A stretch of DNA of 64,000 nt from Candidatus Thermofonsia Clade 1 bacterium (GTDB lineage: Bacteria; Chloroflexota; Anaerolineae; Aggregatilineales; UBA2796), in the NCBI GenBank assembly GCA_002794705.1, contig PGTK01000004.1:62001-126000 (forward strand), given 5' to 3'. Position numbers and translations under genes: made by a program. The notes under the pieces were generated by a model. The model was not told where the DNA came from. It saw only the letters and a list, made by a program, of their open reading frames with translations, and searched no databases. Position 1 is the stretch's first letter. Each line of letters begins with the position of its first letter. This document shows, in pieces, positions 58,723 to 64,000 of this stretch.

Positions 58723-59397
58723 TCAGAGCGCCGTGCTGGAGCGCGGCTCGAACAACACGCCCGTGATAACATAGACAATCCGCTCACAGATGTTTGAGAC
58801 TCGGTCGGCAAAGCGCTCGATATCGTGCGAGACCCACAGCAAGAGCGTGGCGTACTCCACCGCCGCCGAATTCTCGGTCATGGTCTTGATCAGGTAGTCA
58901 TAGACGCGCTTGTGCAAGGCGTCCACTTCGTCATCGCGGCGCACCACTTGACGGGCAAGGGCGGCGTCGCCATTCTCAAAAGCGATCGTCGCCTGATGCA
59001 GATTCTCAGCGGCAAGGCGCGCCATATCCGTGAAGAGCGGCAAATGCACAGCCGCAGGCAAGGACTCAGTCCGCAGCGCAATGCGCGCAATGCCTGCCGC
59101 ATGATCGCCCATGCGCTCTAGGTTCGTAGCGATGCTCACAGCCGCCACAATACGGCGCAGATCGCCGGCGTTGGGCTGCTGCAGCGCCAAAAGCGTATAG
59201 CACTGCTCTTCAATCTCATAGCGCAGGCGATTGATCGTGGCATCAAACGCCTCAATGCGGCGCGCCGCCTCAAAATCATGTTGCTGCAGCGCACGCACTG
59301 CCTCCACCAGCTGAGTCTCGACCAGCTCTGCCAAGCGCAGCAGATCATTGTTCAGCGTCTTCAATTGACGCTCAAAAGTTGAACGCAGCGTCACCAT
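58723..59397 (-). CDS. phoU: Phosphate signalling protein PhoU
   Basis: Helical regulator of the Pst phosphate importer and PhoR kinase. The 224 residues form two PhoU three-helix repeats, each with the metal-binding type motif: NLERMGDHAAGIAR and SHDIERFADRVSNICERI. ATG at 59397 has GGAGGTGTGAG in front. No pst or phoBR genes lie nearby, so it is transcribed alone, from the promoter at 59510-59538. Confidence 0.94.
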   Translation of the reverse strand: MVTLRSTFERQLKTLNNDLLRLAELVETQLVEAVRALQQHDFEAARRIEAFDATINRLRYEIEEQCYTLLALQQPNAGDLRRIVAAVSIATNLERMGDHAAGIARIALRTESLPAAVHLPLFTDMARLAAENLHQATIAFENGDAALARQVVRRDDEVDALHKRVYDYLIKTMTENSAAVEYATLLLWVSHDIERFADRVSNICERIVYVITGVLFEPRSSTAL

Positions 59398-59477
59398 CTC
59401 ACACCTCCTATTCATTCCTATGTTGTTGATTTGCTATTGATGCTGCGGCGATGTCTCGTACATTTTGCCAACATCGG

Positions 59478-59502
59478 ATCACTGCGTTCACGTATCAGTG
59501 AT
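59478..59502 (-). promoter_or_regulatory. Inverted repeat at the phoU transcript start
   Basis: ATCACTG (59478-59484) and CAGTGAT (59496-59502) lie where transcription should begin; an operator or leader hairpin. Confidence 0.4.
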
Positions 59503-59509
59503 GCTTTAT

Positions 59510-59538
59510 ATTTTAACATACTCTTAAAGGTAGCTCAA
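59510..59538 (-). promoter_or_regulatory. Promoter of phoU
   Basis: On the minus strand TTGAGC (59538-59533), a 17-base spacer and TAAAAT (59515-59510), with TGT upstream of the -10. Confidence 0.7.
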
Positions 59539-59596
59539 GGGCAACGGGGCGATGTTATAAAAGTTTTACAGCAGCAGAGCATAGAGTCATAGCCTT

Positions 59597-60277
59597 TCAA
59601 CGTGAGCGCGGCGCGACCCGCGCATAATAGCGCTCCGAAGAGGTGAAACCGCTCCAAGCCAGCAAGCTGGGCGATTCTGGAAACGGCACAGCGTACATAT
59701 ACAAGCTGGTGAGCGTATCGCTCGGATTCAGGCGTTCGTTGCGGCGTGCGTAATAGAAAGTCAATCCGCTGAATTGGTAATAGAGGCGCAACTCGCGCCC
59801 GCCATCAAGGCGCACATAATCCGGGATGCCAATCGCCGCGACCGTCTCGCCCATTGAGCCGTTTGTGAGCAAGGCGTGCGGCAGCGCCTCAAGCGAGTCG
59901 TTTGGCAGGCGCAAGCGCTGCACATAGTTCGGCTGAAAGTGCAGCGAAATCTGCACTAATCTGCCCCAAGCGTCGCCCTGCACCTCGACGATCATCTCGA
60001 CGCCCTCATAGAGCGTACCCGCCGTGCTGATCCGCTCACGGCGCGCCAAATCACGAGTCAGCGGATGCCGATTGAGCAGATCAAGCGCCTCTTGATAAGT
60101 GGTCTCGCCTGCGCGGGCGCCAAACAAGCACGCCTGACGGCACGGCGTGCCATCAGGCGCTGCAAAAAGCAGAGCGAAGGGCGTAGGTGGCGCCAAACGG
60201 CGCACCACAATCGCTGCGCCGAACATCAGCGTCAAGCAGAGGGCAAGAGCGATTGCGTTACGGAAAAATCGGTGCAT
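59597..60277 (-). CDS. Extracytoplasmic protein, DGTPC..ACLFGA family (paralogue)
   Basis: A 226-residue protein with an N-terminal span (IALALCLTLMFGAAIVV). It shares with 14068-14718 the blocks DGTPCRQACLFGA, HPLTRD and IGIPDYV in order, and a similar end (LAWSGFT). Between them RAGETTYQEALDLL resembles a segment I associate with many unnamed Chloroflexota secreted proteins (inference). ATG at 60277 is chosen because it starts the signal segment. A minus-strand TATAAT lies at 60306-60311. Confidence 0.8.
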   Translation of the reverse strand: MHRFFRNAIALALCLTLMFGAAIVVRRLAPPTPFALLFAAPDGTPCRQACLFGARAGETTYQEALDLLNRHPLTRDLARRERISTAGTLYEGVEMIVEVQGDAWGRLVQISLHFQPNYVQRLRLPNDSLEALPHALLTNGSMGETVAAIGIPDYVRLDGGRELRLYYQFSGLTFYYARRNERLNPSDTLTSLYMYAVPFPESPSLLAWSGFTSSERYYARVAPRSR

Positions 60278-60305
60278 AGCTCGCTCGGAATCTTGAGACT
60301 GTGCA

Positions 60306-60311
60306 ATTATA
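60306..60311 (-). promoter_or_regulatory. -10 of the DGTPC-family gene
   Basis: TATAAT on the minus strand, 28 bases before the ATG; no clear -35. Confidence 0.45.
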
Positions 60312-60413
60312 CGCCCTTTGCGCCCATTTGAGGCTGTGAAGTTAATGAGTTCTCGCACTTTAAGCCTCATCTTGAGCGCCTGAAAACTATCCCGTTTTAG
60401 CCTGACAGCCGAA

Positions 60414-60442
60414 TTGCTCTCTAGCTGCACTTACGCTATAGT
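60414..60442 (+). promoter_or_regulatory. Promoter of the carbohydrate ABC permeases
   Basis: TTGCTC (60414-60419), 17-base spacer, TATAGT (60437-60442). Transcription should start about 40 bases before the ATG. Confidence 0.65.
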
Positions 60443-60490
60443 TTTGCCTCTAATGAGACTCGGCAAGAGTTTTTTGAGAGGCTTTTTACT

Positions 60491-61528
60491 ATGGCTGTTG
60501 CAACAACCACTCCTCGCGCAGCGCCACGCAGCGGCGGCAGCGCTCTGACCAAGCGCCAAGCACGCCTTGCCATGATCATGTTGGCGCCCACCTTTTTCGT
60601 GCTGATTCTGGTCGCTTTTTACCCGTTAGCGCGCACTTTCACCTCCAGTTTCACTGATGAGCCGTTTGCACGCCCAGAGGTGCCCGTCAATAACGTCGGC
60701 TTGGCGAACTATCAGCGTTTGCTGGGCGTGCAGATCGCGTCCTTCCCTGAGGGATCGCGCCTGCGCGACGTCCTCATGCCCGGCTATCAGCGCGTCAGCA
60801 CCTTTGACCTGTTCGGCGAGCGCTACCTGCTTGCCGCCGGGGATCCCGTCTGGCTGCAAGCGGTCATCAACACTGTGCTGTTCACAGTCATCTCAGTGGC
60901 GCTAGAGCTGCTGATCGGCTTGATGGTGGCACTCGTGGTGAACACGCAATTTCGCGGGCGCGGCGTGATGCGCGCCGTCATGCTGATCCCGTGGGCAATC
61001 CCGACGGCGATCTCGACCGTGCTGTGGCGCTACATGCTCAACGACAACACAACCGGCGCCCTGAACGCCCTGCTGAACGCCTTCGGCATCATTGAGCCTG
61101 CCAACAGCATCGCTTGGCGCTCCCAGTATCCGTTGCTCTCCGTCATCATCGTAGATGTCTGGAAGACCGTGCCGTTTATGGCGCTCCTGCTCCTTGCCGG
61201 GCTACAGACCATCCAACATGACCTGTATGAGGCAGCCGCTGTGGACGGCGCGAACGTTGCACAGCGTTTCTTCCGCATCACGCTGCCGCTGCTCATGCCG
61301 ACCATCATCATCGCCCTGATCTTCCGCACACTGGACGCTCTGCGCGTTTTCGATGTCTTCTACATTCTGCTGCCCAACACTACACGCTCAATGGCAACGC
61401 ACAACTACGAGATGATGGTCTCTAGCTACCAATACGGCTACGCCTCTGCCACAGGCGTGCTGATTTTCATCATCATCTTCGCCTTCACAATCCTGTATAT
61501 GAGCCTGTTCCGCGTTGAGGCAGACTAA
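60491..61528 (+). CDS. Carbohydrate ABC permease (MalF/UgpA family)
   Basis: A 345-residue inner-membrane permease with six core spans and the ATPase-contact motif EAAAVDGANVAQRFFRITLP near residue 250. A large extracytoplasmic loop follows span 1, as in MalF-like members. agagg precedes the ATG. Its partner follows by 17 bases. Binding protein and ATPase are not in the window; a shared MsmK-like ATPase encoded elsewhere is common for this family. Confidence 0.9.
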   Translation: MAVATTTPRAAPRSGGSALTKRQARLAMIMLAPTFFVLILVAFYPLARTFTSSFTDEPFARPEVPVNNVGLANYQRLLGVQIASFPEGSRLRDVLMPGYQRVSTFDLFGERYLLAAGDPVWLQAVINTVLFTVISVALELLIGLMVALVVNTQFRGRGVMRAVMLIPWAIPTAISTVLWRYMLNDNTTGALNALLNAFGIIEPANSIAWRSQYPLLSVIIVDVWKTVPFMALLLLAGLQTIQHDLYEAAAVDGANVAQRFFRITLPLLMPTIIIALIFRTLDALRVFDVFYILLPNTTRSMATHNYEMMVSSYQYGYASATGVLIFIIIFAFTILYMSLFRVEAD

Positions 61529-61545
61529 GCGAGGGAATTGCAATC

Positions 61546-62400
61546 ATGACGAGCAAACACGGCGTTAAATACTGGCTAGGACGCTTCGGCTTCAGCGCTC
61601 TGGTGATCCTGATCTTCCTCTACACGGCGTTCCCGTTCTACTGGGCGCTGATCTCCGCCCTGAAGCCTGAGCGCGAGCTGATCCAGACGCCCGCTACCTT
61701 TTTCCCACAGACCATCACGCTGCAGAACTTCGAGGCAGTCTTCCGTAACGACGCCTTCCTGCGCGGCTTGCTGAACAGCTCTGTGGTCTCGATTGTGGTT
61801 GTGGCTTCGGCGCTCGCCATTGGCTCATTTGCCGCCTATGCGCTAGGACGCCTAAAGTTCAGAGGCAAGCGCTGGGTTCTCTATGTCATCCTCTCCATGA
61901 CGCTCTTCCCGCAAATTTCAGTCTTGCCGGGGCTATTCACACTGGTCAATCAGCTGGGCATGTACGGCAGCATTACCTCGCTGATGACCACGTACCTAAT
62001 CTTCACGCTCCCGTTCACGGTCTGGGTGCTGACCTCATTCTTCCGCGCCCTGCCCGCTGAGCTAGAGCAAGCAGCGCTCGTAGACGGCTGCACGCCCTTC
62101 CAGACCTTCTACAAAATTCTGCTGCCGCTGACCGCGCCCGCGCTGGTGACCACAGGTCTGCTGGCATTCATTGCAGCATGGAATGAGTACCTGTTCTCCC
62201 TCACTTTCACGCTGACTCAGCCCGCTGCGCAAACCGTGACTGTGGCGATCACTAGGTTCACGGGCGTGATCGCACGCAATGAGCCGTTTGGCGAGATCAT
62301 GGCAGCCTCTGTGGTGGTGACCGTGCCGCTGATTATATTAGTACTGATCTTCCAGCGGCGCATTGTGCAAGGGCTGACTGCCGGCGCCGTCAAGGGCTGA
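61546..62400 (+). CDS. Carbohydrate ABC permease (MalG/UgpE family)
   Basis: A 284-residue permease with six spans and the contact motif EQAALVDGCTPFQTFYKILLP. AAWNEYLFSLTFT near the end is typical. Partner of the preceding MalF-like protein; substrate unknown, probably a sugar or sugar alcohol. Confidence 0.92.
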   Translation: MTSKHGVKYWLGRFGFSALVILIFLYTAFPFYWALISALKPERELIQTPATFFPQTITLQNFEAVFRNDAFLRGLLNSSVVSIVVVASALAIGSFAAYALGRLKFRGKRWVLYVILSMTLFPQISVLPGLFTLVNQLGMYGSITSLMTTYLIFTLPFTVWVLTSFFRALPAELEQAALVDGCTPFQTFYKILLPLTAPALVTTGLLAFIAAWNEYLFSLTFTLTQPAAQTVTVAITRFTGVIARNEPFGEIMAASVVVTVPLIILVLIFQRRIVQGLTAGAVKG

Positions 62401-62409
62401 ACAAGGCGG

Positions 62410-62919
62410 ATGATCGGCGCGTGGCGGCTCTTACGCCTGAGCCTGATCGGGCTGATCGCAGGCGGGACGGCGCTGAGCGTCGCTTTGGCGCTCGGCGCCG
62501 CCGATCCGCCGCGTCACAGCGCGCTCTACGGCACGCTAGAGGCGCTGGAAGGCACGCTCGAACTGCCCACGCCGCCTTTCACACTGATCGCGCACGGCGC
62601 ATGGCGCGAAAGCGCCTCACCGCTCGACTCATGGCACCTGCTCTTCACTGATGGCGAAGGCGCAATCCGCCTCAGGCTCAGTCTGCACGGCGACGGCTCA
62701 TTTTCGCTTGCACCGATTCAAGCGGATGCGCACGGCTTCATCCATCTGCGGCGTCCGCCTGAGACGAACGAAATTTGGCTTTACGTCACTGAGAGCGAGG
62801 CGATCCTCCGTCTGAATCGTGAGATCGCATGGCAAGGCGCTCTGCCTCATGCCTCGGAAGTGCGCATAGAGAGCGCAAACGCCCTGCGGAGCGCTTCAAT
62901 ACGCCTGTACACGCCGTGA
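62410..62919 (+). CDS. Small anchored protein, unknown
   Basis: A 169-residue protein with one N-terminal hydrophobic segment (LSLIGLIAGGTALSVALALG) and a beta-rich remainder (SWHLLFTDGEGAIRLRLSLH, NEIWLYVTESEAILRL). No family recognised. It starts nine bases after the permease with AAGGCGG in front, so it is the last gene of the ABC unit and could be an accessory extracytoplasmic protein. Confidence 0.7.
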   Translation: MIGAWRLLRLSLIGLIAGGTALSVALALGAADPPRHSALYGTLEALEGTLELPTPPFTLIAHGAWRESASPLDSWHLLFTDGEGAIRLRLSLHGDGSFSLAPIQADAHGFIHLRRPPETNEIWLYVTESEAILRLNREIAWQGALPHASEVRIESANALRSASIRLYTP

Positions 62920-62925
62920 CGCGCC

Positions 62926-63957
62926 TCAGTCGGAGTCCTGAATAAACGGGCGGAAGCACGCCTCAATCTGAGCAAGCGACTCAGTCCGCACAAGGCTATC
63001 GCGCAGCGCCGCGGCATATCGCGTGCCAAGATGGTACTTGGTCAGTTGCCCGCGCAGCTCCAGACACGCCTGCTTTTCAGGCAATTTTGTCCGTGAGAGG
63101 GCTAAACGGGCATGTTGCACGGCAAGCTGAGCGATCTCGTGCGGCGTCGGCTCTGGGAGGCGTTCGCCCGTGCGAATGTAATGCGCAATGTGCTTGAACA
63201 GCCACGGCTTGCCCAAAGCGCCACGCCCGATCATCACAGCGTCGCAGCCCGTCTCGCGGAACATGCGGATCGCGTCATCCGCATCGCGCACATCGCCATT
63301 GCCGATCACGGGAATGCGCACAGCCTCTTTTACTTGCCTGATGATCGCCCAATCGGCTGTCCCGCTGAAGCCCTGTGCTGCTGTGCGCGCATGGGCAGCT
63401 ATCGCCTGCACGCCCGCCTGCTCCGCCGCCTTAGCGAACGGCACAGCCGTGAGCGTCTGGGCGTCCCAGCCGGCGCGCACCTTGACTGTGACAGGCACAT
63501 CTACAGCGCGCACCACAGCCTCCACCACGCGAGTCGCCGTGCAGACATCGCGCAAAAGCGCCGCGCCCGCGCCCGTCTTAGCTACCTTCGGCACCCAGCA
63601 GCCCATGTTTATATCCACAATGCTGGCGCCACGATCCACTACAAAGCGCGCTGCCTCCGCCATCATGACAGGATCGCTGCCGTAAAGCTGCACAGCGAAG
63701 GGAAACTCATCAGGCGACCAGTCCAGCATGTCGTAGGTCTTACGGCTTTTGTAGTGAATGGCTTGGCTGCTGAGCAACTCCGTACAGACTAAGCCACAAT
63801 CGCCCTGCAGACGGCACAAAGCGCGCAGTGCGTAGCTGGTCTGCCCTGCCATAGGCGCAAGCGTCAAGGGAGTCTCAATGCGAATCGCACCAACGTAGAA
63901 CGGCGCAAACGCGACGGGCGATTGGTGAGTCCGCTCAGGAGCGACTGGAGTCAACAT
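62926..63957 (-). CDS. dus: tRNA-dihydrouridine synthase
   Basis: FMN enzyme that reduces uridines in tRNA loops. The 343 residues have PLTLAPMAGQTSYALR, VQLYGSDP, DINMGCWVPKV with the catalytic Cys, HARTAAQGFSGTADW and IGNGDV, plus the helical C-terminal domain. The motif normally reads GCP; here Trp replaces Pro after the Cys. The subtype (DusB-like) is not certain. Confidence 0.92.
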   Translation of the reverse strand: MLTPVAPERTHQSPVAFAPFYVGAIRIETPLTLAPMAGQTSYALRALCRLQGDCGLVCTELLSSQAIHYKSRKTYDMLDWSPDEFPFAVQLYGSDPVMMAEAARFVVDRGASIVDINMGCWVPKVAKTGAGAALLRDVCTATRVVEAVVRAVDVPVTVKVRAGWDAQTLTAVPFAKAAEQAGVQAIAAHARTAAQGFSGTADWAIIRQVKEAVRIPVIGNGDVRDADDAIRMFRETGCDAVMIGRGALGKPWLFKHIAHYIRTGERLPEPTPHEIAQLAVQHARLALSRTKLPEKQACLELRGQLTKYHLGTRYAAALRDSLVRTESLAQIEACFRPFIQDSD

Positions 63958-64000
63958 GGCTAGTAAATGAACGGGATCAGCTTTTTGACGCGGCGGCGGT

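Overview
The window reads as ordinary chromosome of a Chloroflexota bacterium, most likely Anaerolineae or a close relative (inference). The signs are GC-rich DNA, a membrane Ser/Thr kinase and lipoproteins with Thr/Pro linkers, SH3-like extracytoplasmic domains, coenzyme F420 genes (cofE, npdG), an adenosylcobalamin-type ribonucleotide reductase, amylosucrase, and secreted proteins of families without names. I see no rRNA, phage, insertion sequence or CRISPR array. One tRNA gene (His) is present.

Layout: 0-2 kb, end of an iron/cobalamin-type ABC importer and tRNA-His. 2.4-6.9 kb, gyrA, a small membrane protein, a Rid-family protein and a secreted protein. 6.9-13.9 kb, a minus-strand run: metallo-beta-lactamase protein, pheA and thrC, with rnd, a Uma2 protein and ftsH upstream. 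14-20 kb, a secreted protein and a peptide-type ABC transporter with a lipoprotein gene inside. 20-25 kb, a sugar-nucleotide-type SDR, membrane and lectin-fold proteins, and a pterin dehydratase between two related secreted hydrolases. 25-36 kb, Ser/Thr kinase, twin GT-C-like membrane proteins, F420 genes, S9 peptidase and amylosucrase. 36-43.4 kb, the translation operon nusA-ylxR-infB-rbfA-nrnA-truB-ftsY. 43.5-48 kb, nrdR and an intein-bearing nrdJ. 48-53 kb, a LysM/M23 lipoprotein, MoxR, malQ and tatA. 53-58.6 kb, nucleoside-type ABC permeases, a SorC regulator, an amidohydrolase and a NagB-like protein. 58.7-64 kb, phoU, a second copy of the 14-kb secreted family, carbohydrate ABC permeases and dus.

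The most notable signals are: a 414-residue LAGLIDADG intein at the SISK/TCN motif of class II RNR; paired NrdR-box-like palindromes one 32-bp step apart upstream of nrdR; a terminator-like hairpin at the very start of the nusA operon transcript; a roughly 90-nt, four-stem structured intergenic element near 48.35 kb; a recurring extended -10 TGTTATAnT; hairpins without U-tracts overlapping stop codons at convergent gene ends; an unnamed paired secreted family with a DGTPC..ACLFGA signature; and enzymes with changed key residues (NagB-like, amidohydrolase, Rid, Dus).
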